A DNA stretch of 64,000 nucleotides from Ovis canadensis. Its lineage: Eukaryota; Chordata; Mammalia; Artiodactyla; Bovidae. This document shows positions 21,135-55,718 of the stretch, piece by piece. The notes under the pieces are model-generated. The model saw nothing but the letters and a program-made list of their open reading frames with translations. It was not told where the DNA came from and did not search any database. The number at the start of each line of letters is the position of its first letter. Position 1 is the stretch's first letter. Location: positions 38,966,001-39,030,000 of the forward strand of contig NC_091256.1 of assembly GCF_042477335.2 (NCBI RefSeq), read 5' to 3'. A program made the position numbers and the translations under genes.

Positions 21135-22699
21135 ACATATACATGAAGAGTAGTCCTTTGGAATACTTTCCCAGGCTGCTCTGAGAGAACACAGAACATG
21201 ACACTGTTGGCCTGACTGCAGACTTCTGAGACAAACAGTCTTCTCTGAAAGAAATGATCTTGTTCTGATTTCACCAGATTTTCTCTTTCCACTGAAAAAC
21301 CAATGCTGAGAACTGAGAATTTAAGTGTCAAAACTGGATGAAAAATGTGAAAATTGCATGTCAAAATGTATTTCTGTAGGTAGACTTTCATTGTTGAACA
21401 CCAACTATGCTGAACTCATATTCCTATACCTTCAGGCCACCTGTACTATGTGGCATATCGATCTTTATACATGAAGACACTGGTGCTCCTGGAGCTTGCG
21501 TTGCCCAAGCTCACATTGCCAGAAGCAGGGCTTGGATTCCAAGCCATGTTTGTTGTCACATTACCTCAGCAGTGGGCCCATTGGCAGAAAATAAATCCCA
21601 TGTTTCCACAAATGAAGATCAAACAATCCCTTCTATCTGCAATAAGGGGGAGAAGAGGTTGTGGAGAGAACTAGTCTAGTTCATAATAGACTCTAATAGC
21701 CATGAACAAAATATTAACATCTACTTACTTTTGTGTCTAGGAAACTACACTGAAAGTCACATTATCAAAAACATATACATTGTGAATCTAATTACACACA
21801 GTGCTGTAGAAAATAATTATAAAGACCTAGCCCCTGTCATTCAGGAACCAATAAGAAAATGACAAATATAGGATTTTAACAAAAGAAACAAGCTGCTGCT
21901 GCTGCTGCTAAATCCCTTCACTTGTGTCCGACTCTGTGAGACCCCATAGACGGCAGCCCACCAGGCTCCCCCATCCCTGGGATTCTCTAGGCAAGAACAC
22001 TGGAGTGGGTTGCCATTTCCTTCTCCATTGCATGAAAGTGAAGGAGGTCTTATTTGGTCCTTGAATTCATTAAAATAGTTTTAGCAATTATCCATGATTT
22101 GCTAAAACAAAACAGTCCATGAGTTACAGACACCACCAATAAGCAAACTCTTTTCCGCAAAGAGTACAAAAATAAGACCAAGAATCACATGATGTGATAT
22201 TTTTAACTTAATTGGTTTTGGAGTGTATTCTGACACACCCACCTTCTGCAAAGTCATTTCATACTGCGAAGAGAGATCAAGACATGGTGTCTGATCTCAC
22301 TGACACACAAATGTGTCTCACATGCATGTACTGGCTTTCAAATGCACTTAGGTGCATTTGTAATTAATACAAATTCATTTGAAAGCATTACTGAATCTAT
22401 GACACTTTTGATCATTCCTCTATTTTCTTAAAGAACAAATACTCAATCTATGATCACCATCTGCAGGTTAAGACTCTCCTCTAACCCTTTTCAAGCTCTG
22501 ATGTCTGAGAACCTTGATGCAAACTGCAGTTTGCCAGGGGTCTCAGTCTACCTTTTGGATTCCTTGTGGTCCAGGAGGGACCCAAAGGATCCTGGAATAA
22601 ACCAGGGGTTGGGTGGGGAGCAGAAATCTAAGGGTTCCTGTTTTGGTCCCAATGATCCCAAGAGTTACAGGTGGAAAAAAAAAGAGAGATTCCAAAGTG
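21135..22699. other. Intergenic interval between the convergent gene ends
   Basis: Contains a Bov-A fragment at 21893-22045 and a weak MIR-like patch near 21470-21560. The open frame of 143 codons at 22450-22881 overlaps the LBR poly(A) region and has no recognisable family. Confidence 0.55.
21893..22045 (-). repeat. Bov-A SINE, antisense, with (GCT)n end
   Basis: GCTGCTGCTGCTGCTGCTAAATC followed by TGTCCGACTCTGTGAGACCCC and GGAGTGGGTTGCCATTTCC. The GCT run is the reverse of the trinucleotide at the Bov-A end. Confidence 0.88.
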
Positions 22700-22713
22700 G
22701 TCAAAGCAACATC

Positions 22714-22731
22714 TTTATTTTCAACTTTATT
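22714..22731 (-). terminator. LBR: Twin poly(A) signals of LBR
   Basis: TTTATT at 22714-22719 and 22726-22731 on the + strand read as two AATAAA hexamers on the - strand, twelve bases apart. They are the first paired canonical signals after the LBR stop and give a 3' UTR of roughly the mammalian length. Confidence 0.55.
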
Positions 22732-23825
22732 TCCAACTTAAAACTTCATTATAAAACTTGTCAAAAAAATGTCAAAAACAAATTAAAAACAAATTGTGGC
22801 ACTGTATTGGTGACAGCCCTTTTTTCATCACCAAGGAAAGAATTAGTGGTCCTTCTTTCTCCCCTAATGCTTCATTGGTGAATCTAGTATAGAACAAGCT
22901 GGGACATTTTCTGATGCCAGAAGAAAAGCATAAAAAAAACTGCTTGCATACATCAGTACTAATAAACACTGAAAATTTCACCAAAACCACATTTAAAGAT
23001 TACAGGATGTGGAACGCTTGAGCAAACCAAGTTCATGATCATATCAACACAAGCACAGTTATATACACTTCAAACTGCAGCACAGAATAAACACTGCATA
23101 TCTAAATGGCTCATATAGAAAATGTATAATTGAAAACCCCAACGTACAGACTATATTTATTAGGTTTGCCTATGTTTAAGATACTGAGAACAATTTAACT
23201 CTGAATATGAAAGCTTAGTGAATTTGCTACTGTTCCACTATAGGATAATTAACAATGAGACTATATCAACTTAAGTAGAATTTAAAGGCTAAAGCTACCT
23301 TATGCACATCTGTTAAACTAAAAGTAATGATTTTAAACTATTCCCTTAAATTGCTTTTAGATAAACAGATTTCAAAAGATGAACACAACACTCCTTAACT
23401 GGGAGTAGAGTTTTGTAAATATAAAGGATATGCAAAATACAGTATACACTGCATGAACTAACAGTAGCAAAAACACAGTTTAATTTAAAAAGTCAAAAAC
23501 ATATAAAAATATTAGCCTTTCTGGAAATGGCAAATTTTTAAACACCAATCTGTGTAAAAAGGTTTAAATAGTGATGTTACTCCAAAAATATATATTTATT
23601 CTATTTTTCTATTTGCAACAGTTTATAAAGGCAAACAAACACCTGCAATTGAGGTAGCAAAGCCAAATTCAGAAACTTTGGATTAGGAAAAAAATACCCT
23701 TCCTATGTTTTAATACCATCTTTCATACAATATTAAATGAATTCTCCTTGTTTCAAAATGTTTAATTCACATGTATTACTTTACAAAACTTAATTAAAAT
23801 ACTGCAAATGTTTGTTTAAAAGATA

Positions 23826-23894
23826 TTGGGTTGGATAAAAAATTCGTTCAGGTTTTTTATGTTAAAACCCAAATGAATATTCTGGCCAACCCAA
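23826..23894. mobile_element. Mariner-type MITE in the LBR 3' UTR
   Basis: A 69-base near-palindrome. The left end TTGGGTTGGATAAAAAATTC matches the reverse complement of the right end TTGGGTTGGCCAGAATATTC, and both continue with GTT/ATT-C-GGTTTT. It is flanked by TA on each side (23824-23825, 23895-23896), the target of mariner transposons. It lies in transcribed LBR 3' UTR sequence and would fold into a hairpin. Confidence 0.8.
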
Positions 23895-24579
23895 TACTTA
23901 GTTCTGAAAATTATTTCACATTCAAAATACTATACAGAAAAACCTGAAGTCACCATATATTACATAAAAGCTACGTATTTACAGTTTCAAATGCAGTTTT
24001 AGAAGCTGAGGTTAAGCAAACCACTACTAATGGTCTTCATTAAACAGTGTCCACTATCAGTTATTCCCCTTCCCCTACAGCATTGAACAGACAATTGGTT
24101 TTTACTTTCAAATCACACAACTAGAAAATGATTTAAAGGGAAACAAATGAAAGTTCTATCCCCTTAATGCAAGAAAACATAAATGAACTTTAAAATGTAA
24201 CAATGTTTTTATTTAAGACAAAAACCAAACCAACTGGACAAAAGAATCAAAATTTGAAAGGTAATCAAAAATCCTGAACATCAATATTCAGTGCATTTAT
24301 AAGACTGTTTTTTGTTCTCAGATTTTTAAAGATTAAAAATTTACTAAGTGCAAATTCTATTTATATTTTCCTTATGTTAATTGTTACGATTTATTAAACA
24401 TGGCTACAGGAAAAGACTTACTACTTGGCTCTATCTTTAGCCCTGCCTGAAAAAGAAATATACAGATTCTGTCAGTGCAATGAAAGAAGGTTCATTTTGG
24501 ATTTTTTTTTTCTTTTTTTTTTTTTTTTGCAAACGGAAGATAGAACTGCAGGAGCATTTAGAGGGTGCCCAGAGCAGAA

Positions 24580-47107
<22,528 letters not shown>

Positions 47108-47194
47108 TCACATTAAACACTAAAATATAACTTTCCAAAATATTTAACTGGTCAAGACTTTCGTGCTGGAAAAGCCTCTGGAGGAAAGAGTGTA

Positions 47195-47380
47195 CAATTC
47201 CTGTTTTACAGTTGAGGCTTAAATATGTTAACTGTTCTGTCCAAGGCACAGAGAGAGGCGACATGGAGTGGCGGAGTCAGGACACAGAGGTTGTTCTCTC
47301 TGCCACACCATATTTCACTGGAAATCACACTACACACAGCAGTGGCACTGAGGATTAAATATGACAAAACATAAAGGCTC
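47195..47380 (-). repeat. MIR, antisense
   Basis: CTGTTTTACAGTTGAGGC, GTCCAAGGCACAGAGAG, GGCGGAGTCAGGACACAG and ACTGAGGATTAAATATG. Confidence 0.6.
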
Positions 47381-47399
47381 AAGTGATTTGCACCATGCA

Positions 47400-49050
47400 A
47401 AACACCACCCACCTACAGCGACCACACTTCTCTAATTAGCAAGGCACAGTCTCACAAAGTCTACATATTTTCTGACATTTAAATCTACATAAACAGTAGT
47501 TCCCTCCTTATCCGAGAGGGATATATTCTAAGACCTCCAGGCATCCCCAGTGGATGCCTGAAACCACAGACAGTACAGAGCCCCGTATATACTATGGGGA
47601 TGTATACTATAGTCCGATGGATACTACACATACATACCTATGATAAAGTTTAATTTCTAAATTAGGCACCACAAGAGCATAACAACAATAACTATCAATA
47701 GGACAAATATAGAACAACTGATTCTTGAGAGTCCCTTGGACTGGAAGGAGATCAAATATAATTAACATTATATAACCTACCAAGAGCGAGAAAAATAACT
47801 TCAAATCCAAAATGAAGAGCAAATTTGGGGTTTTCACAAATCTTTCAAGTTTTACAGCTGAAGTCTCAAATGTATACCAAGTAATTCTGCCAACCACATA
47901 ACTAGGCCAGTATCCTAGTTCTTTATTCAGATGCCTACAGCAAACATCAACCTCCAGTTATAGCCTTCTTTTCCAGTGAACCACAGCCCATGAAGCCTGG
48001 TATAAGAACACCACCCTAAGAAGCCACAAGCAATCTGCAGGAATTGCCACTTACATGAGACCTGTTTGCTACTTTTTTCCAAACATCGACTGATTGCTGG
48101 GTGCTTCTAGCTCTTCGGTAGTAAGAGCTTCTCCCTCAATGGACCAGCAGATTCACATTTCCACAGGATAAAACCAGCTCCTGAAGACATCTACAACACC
48201 AACTGAACAAGCTAGGCCCTCTGAAGAAGGCAGTACGACAGAAAAATCTCTCTTTGCATCACCTTCATCCCCGAAATATCCTCTGGGCATACAAACAGAC
48301 ATTCCTCACTCAGCTCCTGTCAAGAGCTGATTACATAACAATACCAACATCTCAGAGCTTTTGAAGACACTCCAGAATTAGGAAAGGAGAAAGTCACATT
48401 ATCACACCCCTCCTGAGAAAGTCTTTCCCAAGCATCACATTTCTTCCCCGTTAATCATCGGAGAGGCAAGCTTCACAAGCTTCACTTGTTTAGATAGATA
48501 GGAGCTAGGTGGGTAGATGAAAGAAAACAGAAAGACTTAGGTGGTGATTACAGGATGTCAGTCCATTCGCATGTTAGGTACAAGGCACCTACCTGAGATA
48601 GCATTACCGGGGTAATGAAGGAGCTTGGGCTGGGGGCGGGGGCGGGGGGAGCAAGGACAAGGAGCCCAAAGGCTCTGAGGATGAAGTCCCACCTGGCTGA
48701 GGAGTCACGTGAGGGGAACTTGAAAAAAAGAAGGTGGTGGACACCTTGGGACCCGGAGGAGGGACACAAAAAGGGAAGGTGACAACAGCAAGTTTTGCCT
48801 ATTTCAACATTTAGCTCCAAGCCTCCAAACACTAAGAAAGAGGAAGGAAATGTGCCCTCTCCTCTCTTCTCTTATGCCCCTTCCTTCTTCTCAGACCCCT
48901 TAAAATCAAACCTCTGTTATCAGTACTAGTTCTCTGATGTCAATTGACCAGGGTTGGCAGAAGGCAATTACATCTTTCTACATGAAGATGTCATTCAAGT
49001 TTCAAATAACTCTTCACAAACTTTTGAAACACAGTCCCTCAGGAATTAAG
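47400..49050. other. LBR intron 1, nothing recognised
   Basis: Unique sequence apart from a roughly 32-base BovB-like scrap at 47723-47755 (GAGAGTCCCTTGGACTGG) and a G-rich tract at 48630-48650. Confidence 0.5.
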
Positions 49051-49054
49051 GGCT

Positions 49055-49258
49055 GCCTGTGTGTGTGCTAAGTCGCTTCAGTAATGTCCGACTCTGTGCG
49101 ACCCATGGACTGTAGCCTGCCTCTATCCATGGGATTCTCCAGGCAAGAAGACTGGAGTGGGTTGCCATGCCCTTCTCCAGGGGATCGTCCCGACCCGGGG
49201 CTCAAACCCAGCTCTCTTATGTCTCCTGCATTGGCAGGCAGGATCTTTATCACCAGCG
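49055..49258 (-). repeat. Bov-tA SINE, antisense
   Basis: GTGCTAAGTCGCTTCAGTAATG, GACTGGAGTGGGTTGCCATG and TCTCCTGCATTGGCAGGC. Confidence 0.9.
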
Positions 49259-49694
49259 AAAATCCCTTGAGCAGATTCTGTCCCTTTCAGAAATTTCATT
49301 GCACAGATACCACATACACAGTATCTATCCAATACTGGTCATAGGTCAATGCCAAAGAGGTTTTTCTGTTATCAATCAAATATTTGGGGTTAAACAAATT
49401 AAGATATCTCGTGGATATCTGTTAGGTCTCTAAACTCAACTTAAAAAAAAGAATTAGGAACAGCAATCTTTCATACGGTGGTTGAAAAAGGGGGAAAAAA
49501 AAGGGACAAACCAGCATTCTTCTCAGGAGACCTCTATCTCGTACACAAATGTTCCAAAAGATGAAACCACCACCATTATGATGGTACACCTCCACTTTGC
49601 ACGAGTATTGCACAGTGCATCACATCCTAACCCTGCAGGAGTAACGAGGCAGGTAGGACAGAAAAGCCCCAGGACATTTATGCAGTCACCGTAC

Positions 49695-49957
49695 CATCAC
49701 CTGCTGCTGCTGTTGCTAAGTCGCATCAGTCATGTCCTACTCTGTCAGCCCACCAGGCTCCGTTGTCCCTGGGATTCTCCAGGCAAGAACACTGGAGTGG
49801 GTTGCCATTTCCTTCTCCAATGCAGGAAAGCAAAAAGTGAAAGTGAAGTTGCTCAGTCGTCTCCGAGTCTTAGCGACCCCATGGACTGCAGCCTGCCAGG
49901 CTCCTCCGCCCACGGGGTTTTCCAGACAACAGTACATGAGTGTGTTGCCATTGCCTA
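49695..49957 (-). repeat. Bov-A2 SINE, antisense
   Basis: Two antisense Bov-A units: TGCTGCTGCTGTTGCTAAGTC to GTTGCCATTTCCTTCTCC, a linker with AAAGTGAAAGTGAAG, then GTTGCTCAGTCGTCTCCG to GTGTTGCCATTGCC. The 158-codon open frame that covers it (49482-49958) is not a gene. Confidence 0.9.
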
Positions 49958-49959
49958 GA

Positions 49960-51289
49960 AAATCAAAAGATAGGCCTCCCTCAAAAGGGAGGTTTTAGCC
50001 AAGTATGTCTGCAAAGAAAGATTCTGTTTACTGAACACAATGACTGCATCCCCCCATTAGCAGTGGAAACATGGGGACCCTCAGGCTTTTCTCTATTAAG
50101 CCACATGCTTGCTAACTTCAGCTTCAGTTGGCACTGGAATCCTTACACATTTCGGCTCCAATATGTTACTGTTTATCAGCACAACAGAATGTGCTATTCC
50201 CTGCTGATCACATCTTCGGTCATCTTTCTTCACTTTCCCAAATCAGTCTAAACATGGCAAAGAAAGGGAAGAGCAAATGAAGCCTCACAGCTTCCCTCTT
50301 CAACACCTGCACCCACGGCTGGCCTACCGGGCAAAACTCAAACAGGAACCCCTGGCCTAGCTCCTGCCCCTGCCGCAGGGTGCAGAACAAACTGCCATCT
50401 TCCTGGCTGCACAGGCAGAATGGCCCCACTATCGTCCTAAGCAAAATAAATAACTGAAGGAGCAATAATTTCCCTCGTACTCACTCTTTCCCCTCTTCTC
50501 TAGACAGCTCTCAGAAACCAAACTTAAATTGGACTTGGTGCTCGATCTAAATTAGTGCACACACACCCATCCTCTTCTCCATGGCAGTTACCACGGTGTC
50601 TTTACAGATGTGCACGTGTTTATTTTAAAGGTCCCTGAGGGCTGGGACCAGAAGCATGGGTCTAGCTGGGGTCCGGCCGGGTGCAGGCTCCTCCACACAT
50701 CAGGTGAGCAAGTTCACTTGCTCCAGGTTGAACCCTTGAATCGTCCACGCGCTGTCCAATGTATCTACTGGCTCATTCTGAGTATCAACAGCCTGATTCC
50801 CGATCAGACCGCGTAATTATTTTGGTGAACCGCCTGGAACCAGGCCCTTTGCAGTCAGGCACTTATTTTTTTTAAGCCTTAAAAAGCTATATTAAAAAGA
50901 AGGGTGGGAAAAAAGATAGAGCTTTAGCAGGAGCACGCAAACCTGCCCGTTTTTTGAGTGCGGAGAAACACCGGGCGGGGGAATCCAATGCATGCAGCCA
51001 GCCTTGGAAGTCGCCAGAGACGGCCACGACCCTCCAGGGCAGTGACAACCACCGACAATTAAAGTCAACTTGCCAACCCCACTTCCCCGTCCGCCAGGCT
51101 GCCGCGCCTGTTCTGCCTACCCAAGAGCTGGGCCCGCCAAGCCACCAGGCTAATCTGTCAAAAAGGCGCTCGGAGCAGTCTTGGGAGGGCCGATGTTGCA
51201 GGGCGGGGACAAAGGCACCGGGGTGGATCACCCACCCACACATCCTCCCCAGACAACATCATTTTACTCCGACGCGGCGCGTCCAAAAT
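49960..51289. other. LBR intron 1, 5' part, nothing recognised
   Basis: Becomes GC-richer toward the CpG island. No exon signal apart from the promoter region was found. Confidence 0.5.
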
Positions 51290-51810
51290 GGAGGGAAACG
51301 TCTGCAATTTAAAACCATAGCTTCATTTCCGCAGCTGGCCGGGCCCGGCGCACTTCAAGCCTCGCCAGCAGCCGCCCGGACCGACCCGTAGGAGGGGAGG
51401 GCGAAGCCGCCGCTCCACGCCAGGCGCCCTGGGACCCCTGCCCATCCGCCGAACCCTCCCAGCGGGCCTCCCCCAGATCCCTTGGAGACCGCGCTGCGGG
51501 GAGCGGGGCGGGGTTTCGGGAGCTCACCTGCTCGGTGATCCTGCGGGAACACGAACGGCTTCGGGAGAGTCGCGGAGCAGCAACCCGGCGGCGGTTCCGC
51601 GCGCGCGACACTGCCCGCTTTCGCGCTCTCGCGCTCCGCGGTCCCGCGGCCCGGGCGCGCGCCTCCCCGACCCCGCCCTCTCCTCGCCCCGCCCCTCTGG
51701 TCAGCCTTCCCAGGGTTCCTATTGGCTTCTCGGCCTTTTGAATCATGCCCAGAGCTGTCGATTCGTCACGAGACGTGGCGCGTCCGCCCCGCCCCGCCCC
51801 ACCCAGCAGC
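51290..51810 (-). promoter_or_regulatory. LBR: CpG island and LBR core promoter
   Basis: This is the only strongly GC- and CpG-rich stretch of the window. On the - strand a CCAAT box lies at 51725-51721. GC boxes lie at 51671-51678 and 51685-51696, with further GCCCCGCCCC copies at 51787-51800. No TATA box was seen in the expected place. This is typical of a housekeeping promoter, which fits LBR expression in most cells. Nothing on the + strand suggests a divergent partner gene. Confidence 0.75.
51528..51650 (-). other. LBR: LBR untranslated first exon (5' end approximate)
   Basis: On the - strand a clear donor, GATCACCGAGCAG then GTGAGC, places the 3' border at 51528 inside the CpG island. 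The next acceptor is at 47053-47054, ahead of the ATG exon. The 5' border is an estimate, placed some 70 bases downstream of a CCAAT box. No cap site can be read directly. Confidence 0.6.
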
Positions 51811-53019
51811 CTGACCAGTACTGCGGGTGGCAGATTTCGGAGTATTAGATCCTGGCTCAGCCCGAGAAGGCTGTGTTTCCCCCGGCCTTATCTCAGCCGC
51901 CAGACCCACGGACTGCTCGCTCTCCCCACCCTTTCCCTCCCAGCATTCGCGCCACAGTTGCCTGGCGATACACAGCAGGGAAATTGGTGTGTGAAGTAGT
52001 TTGGCAAAAGAGATCGTAAAAAGCTGTAAAGAAAATAAATTTGCATAACGATCACTAAAGATCAACTTTCGGAGGCCGAAAGTACTTCTTGCTAAAACAC
52101 TATTAGTGCTCTCCTTACTGTGTTTAAAAAAAAAAAAAAAAAACCCCTCTGGAAATCTTGCGGACAAACAGTGGCTCCGAAGGCAATCTGGGACTCCTTT
52201 GTCTTGGCAATGGCTGCATCTCGGTAGAAACTGACCTGGACGGTAGCTTGGGGACAGTGGGGGCAGTGGGGCCATTGGGTGGTTGTGGGGGTTGGTAAAA
52301 AAAAATGTCCACGGGTTCCCTACAGCTCACATCGTTTCTAGGACTGCTGATGTAAGGAGGAGAATCAACATTACGGGGAGGTCCTGCAGAGATATCAGTA
52401 AAAAATACTCACCAACGTGCGGTGTCACACAGAAAATTCTGTCCGTGTACGCTGAGATACCACTTGACCTGCACACCCGCAAGTCTTGTTTTACTTGGCC
52501 TCCGAATGCTGAATCATTACACTGTTGACGACGAATCTGTTATGGATCCTAAACCTTTTTTTTCTCTCCAAGTTATCATTATTGGTTAGTTGGTTTCCTT
52601 CCTCTGAGGTCAAGAGTTTAAAGCAGTCCACTGAGGTTCCCCATTTTGCAGTGTGGTTTTAATCAAAGTATTTTTTTAACCCAACTACTAGGTTAATCTA
52701 ACTTACTATGTAAATTTAAGTAAATTTCTATTTTGGAAGCACTGTCCATTAAATTATAATAAGTGGACTTTACCATTTATAGCCCAGCTTCCGGTGCAAG
52801 ACTGTTCATTTTCTCAGTTACAACTACAAAACACCCAGGTTTACAACTACAAAAAAGTAAAAGCAAATAACATACTGAACTTTCTCTGTCTTCCACATCC
52901 AGTGTTGAATGAGTGGTGGATTTCCCAGTTTAGTTCTCAGACATTTGTCATCCACCGTTAGCCAGCTGTGGATTTTCAGAATATATAAAGTCACTTGAAG
53001 AGCCGTATCTTGGCACTGG
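51811..53019. other. Intergenic sequence upstream of LBR
   Basis: Contains a poly(A) run at 52124-52142 and otherwise unrecognised sequence. Confidence 0.5.
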
Positions 53020-53135
53020 TATTTCCCGGCAGTTTAGTGGTAGACTCCAAGCTCCGTATGCAAGGGGCATGGATTTGATCCCTGATCCGGGAACTAACTT
53101 CCCAAATAAAAGGCTCAACCAAGAAAAAAAAATAG
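53020..53135 (+). repeat. CHR SINE fragment
   Basis: TTTCCCGGCAGTTTAGTGGTAG and GATTTGATCCCTGATCCGGG are the tRNA-derived part of a CHR SINE, followed by an A-rich tail. Confidence 0.6.
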
Positions 53136-53849
53136 ATTAAAGCATAACCAGTAGTTAAGAGGCACAGTCCCTGTTCCCACTGAGTAGTGGAGAAAAAAAG
53201 TCAATCAGCACTGTCACTAAAGCAGCCAAAAGACATACATGGGGCCAGGAAGGCTTAGATGTGAAATACAAGAAATGTGATGTCTTCTAATGTGCGCATT
53301 ATTTGGCTCTGCTTCCCAGAAAGTCTGGGGTATCAGGTCTGACACATGTCTTTCAGGATATAGGTCTAGGTACAATTTCCCATGGCATGAAGACGTACAG
53401 CTGGACTCATTTGGTACTGTTCATAACAAACTCTTATGCACTGTGAGCTGCAAAAAGCCTTTCATAAAAGAATCCCAAGAGCTGTCTGATAAAAACACAT
53501 TTTTACCAATGTTGTTTGACCTGATTGGCTTGTATTCACATAGCTATGGAGTTCGTGATTACCGTGATGAAATAATTAGATTGGTCTTGACACAATTTTT
53601 TCTTTCATTTTTATTTGAAGAACTTACATTTATGTGTATTTGCAACACTTACTTAGCCCCCCACTTTTTTAAATATTTAACTATCAGAGGCCAGAAGGAG
53701 AGACTTTCAGTACATGGACCCAAGTATACTGCTATCCTCAGCTTCAGTGGAAGAATTTAAAAGAGGTAAGGCTAGTAAGAAAGAAAAGAAGAGGCAGGAG
53801 TTGGTATAATAATCATAGTAACTAGTTTTATTTATTAAGTTCTGTCCTC

Positions 53850-54069
53850 TGCCTCCTGCTGCTCTAAGGACTTTTTGTATCTTCATTTATTTACTTCACT
53901 TGACCCTCAAGACATCACTGAGCCCTGTGAGTCAGTGTGAATTTCAGTTCTAACACTCACTTTCAGTCCTCTCCCAGCCAGTTCTCAAAGGCTTGATTTC
54001 CTCATCTGTAAAATGGGGATAATAAGTGTACCTATTCTACAAGGTGATTGTAAGGATTAAATCCAATTA
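53850..54069 (+). repeat. MIR, interrupted by the mariner
   Basis: CTTGATTTCCTCATCTGTAAAATGGGGATAATAAG and ATTGTAAGGATTAAATCC are sense MIR. It stops where the mariner starts at 54072. Confidence 0.85.
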
Positions 54070-54071
54070 TA

Positions 54072-55308
54072 TTAAGTTGGTGCAAAAGTAATTGTGGTTT
54101 TGCATTGTTGAACTTTGCTGTTTGATATTGGAAGACATTCTTAAATGTGGTTATGTTATACATCATTTTAATCCACAATTCTCGCTTTATGCTTCTTGCT
54201 AATGACATTACTTGCTATTTATTTATGTTTATTTTAGGCTAGAGAAATAATGTTAGACAAAAAGCAAACTCAAGCGATTTTCTTGTTTGAATTCAAAATG
54301 GGTTGTAAAGCAGCGGAGAAAACTCTCAACATCAACAACACATTTGGCTCAGAAACTGCTAACAAATGTACAGCGCAGTAGTGGTTCAAGAAATTTTACA
54401 AAGGAAATGAGAGTCTTGAAGATGAGCAGCTCAGTGGCCAGCCATCAGAAGTTGACAATGACCAAATGAGAGGATCGTTGAAGCTGATCCTGTTACAGCT
54501 ACACAAGAAGTTGCCAAAGAGCTTAACCTTGACGATTCTACAGTCATTTGGCATTTGAAGTAAATTGGAAAGGGAAGAAAGCTCATTAAGTGGGTGCCTC
54601 ATGAGCTGACCAAAAATCAAAAAAGTTGTCATTTTGAAGTGTCATCTTATTCTACACAACAACAGCAAACCATTTCTCCTTCTAATTGTGACCTGTGATG
54701 AAAGTGGATTTTATACAACAGCTGGCGACAACCAGTTCAGTGGCTGGACTGAGAAGTTCCAGAGCCAAACTTGCACCAAAAAGTGGTCAGGGTCACTGTT
54801 TGGTGGTCTGCTACCGGTTTTATCCACTACAGATTTCTGAATCCCAGTGAAACCATTACATCTGAAGTATGCTCGGCAAATCCACGAGATGCCTGCAACT
54901 GGCATTGGTCAACAGAATGGGCCCAGTTCTCGATGACAACGTCCAATCGCAAGTTGCACAACCAGAGCATCAAAAATTGAATGAACTGTGCTACGGAGTT
55001 TTACCTTGTCCATCTGCCATATTCGCCTGACCTCTTGCCAACTTACTATCACTTCTTCAAGGACCTCGACAGCTTTTTGCAGAGAAAATGCTCCCACAAC
55101 CAGCAGGAGGCAGAAAATGCTTTTTCTGAGAGTTCATCAAATCCCAAAGTATGTATTTTTTATCCTACAGAAATAAACTTATTTCTTGTTGGCAAAAATG
55201 TGTTGATTGTAATGATTCCTATTTTGAATAACAAAGATGTGTTTAAGCCTAGTTATAATGATTTAAAATTCACGATCCAAAACTGCCATTACTTTCATAC
55301 CAACCTAA
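54072..55308 (+). mobile_element. Nearly full-length mariner transposon with dead transposase
   Basis: 1237 bases. Terminal inverted repeats are TTAAGTTGGTGCAAAAGTAATT on the left and, as reverse complement of the right end, TTAGGTTGGTATGAAAGTAAT. TA dinucleotides flank both ends (54070-54071, 55309-55310). The transposase frame starts at ATG 54250 and is stopped by TAG at 54379-54381 after 43 codons. Small deletions shift it again near 54470 and later. The sequence closely resembles the mariner group known as Hsmar1 in anthropoid primates and the related ruminant mariners. Known: these elements move by cut-and-paste with a D,D34D transposase. This copy cannot encode one. Confidence 0.93.
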
Positions 55309-55392
55309 TACATATTGGGAGGTATAGCAGCCAACAACTCTTATTACAGCTTTATTTCAAGTTCATGGTCAGCATTTTTAATCAATTGTAGA

Positions 55393-55498
55393 TAGATTAA
55401 CTGGTGTTTTCAATAGCATATGTGTCAATACCTTTTTGATGCCTTTGTTGTATTTTATCTAAGTATCTAAGTCCTTTGAATCCTCCTTTAGCACCGAT
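55393..55498. repeat. Direct duplication, copy A
   Basis: TAGATTAACTGGTGTTTTCAAT through ATCTAAGTATCTAAGTCC and TCCTCCTTTAGC. It is repeated with differences at 55719-55822, on the other side of a Bov-tA. Confidence 0.85.
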
Positions 55499-55499
55499 T

Positions 55500-55717
55500 G
55501 GCTTCCTTCGTTGCTCAGACAATAGAGAACTCACCTGCAATGCAGGAGACCCAGGTCCAATCCTTGGGTTGGAAAGATCCCCTGGAGAAGAGAATGGCAA
55601 CCCACTCCAGTATTCTTGCCTGGAGAATCCCATGGACAGAGGAGCCTGGCCCGCTACAGTCCATGGGGTTGCAAAGAGGCAGACATAGCTGAGCAACTAA
55701 CGCTTTCACTTTCATAG
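55500..55717 (+). repeat. Bov-tA SINE between two duplicated flanks
   Basis: GGCTTCCTTCGTTGCTCAGAC to CTGAGCAACTAACGCTTTCAC, complete. Confidence 0.9.
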
Positions 55718-55718
55718 T

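Larger units (their letters stand above)
22700..24579 (-). other. LBR: LBR 3' UTR (end approximate)
   Basis: AT-rich, mostly unique non-coding sequence after the LBR stop, carrying one MITE at 23826-23894. Two AATAAA signals on the - strand (22731-22726 and 22719-22714) lie about 1.85 kb after the stop. Cleavage would be expected near 22690-22705. Confidence 0.65.

Noticed and set aside
22450..22881. 143-codon open frame
   Set aside because: Crosses the LBR poly(A) region on the opposite strand and shows no family features.
49482..49958. 158-codon open frame
   Set aside because: Its second half is an antisense Bov-A2 SINE and the first half is unique intron sequence.
51309..51746. 145-codon Arg/Ala-rich frame in the CpG island
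   Set aside because: Long frames are expected by chance in GC-rich DNA. The sequence is the LBR promoter and untranslated first exon.
53290..53760. 156-codon open frame
   Set aside because: No known domain, no promoter or splice context, composition like translated AT-rich intergenic DNA. It ends just before a MIR and the mariner. Treated as chance.
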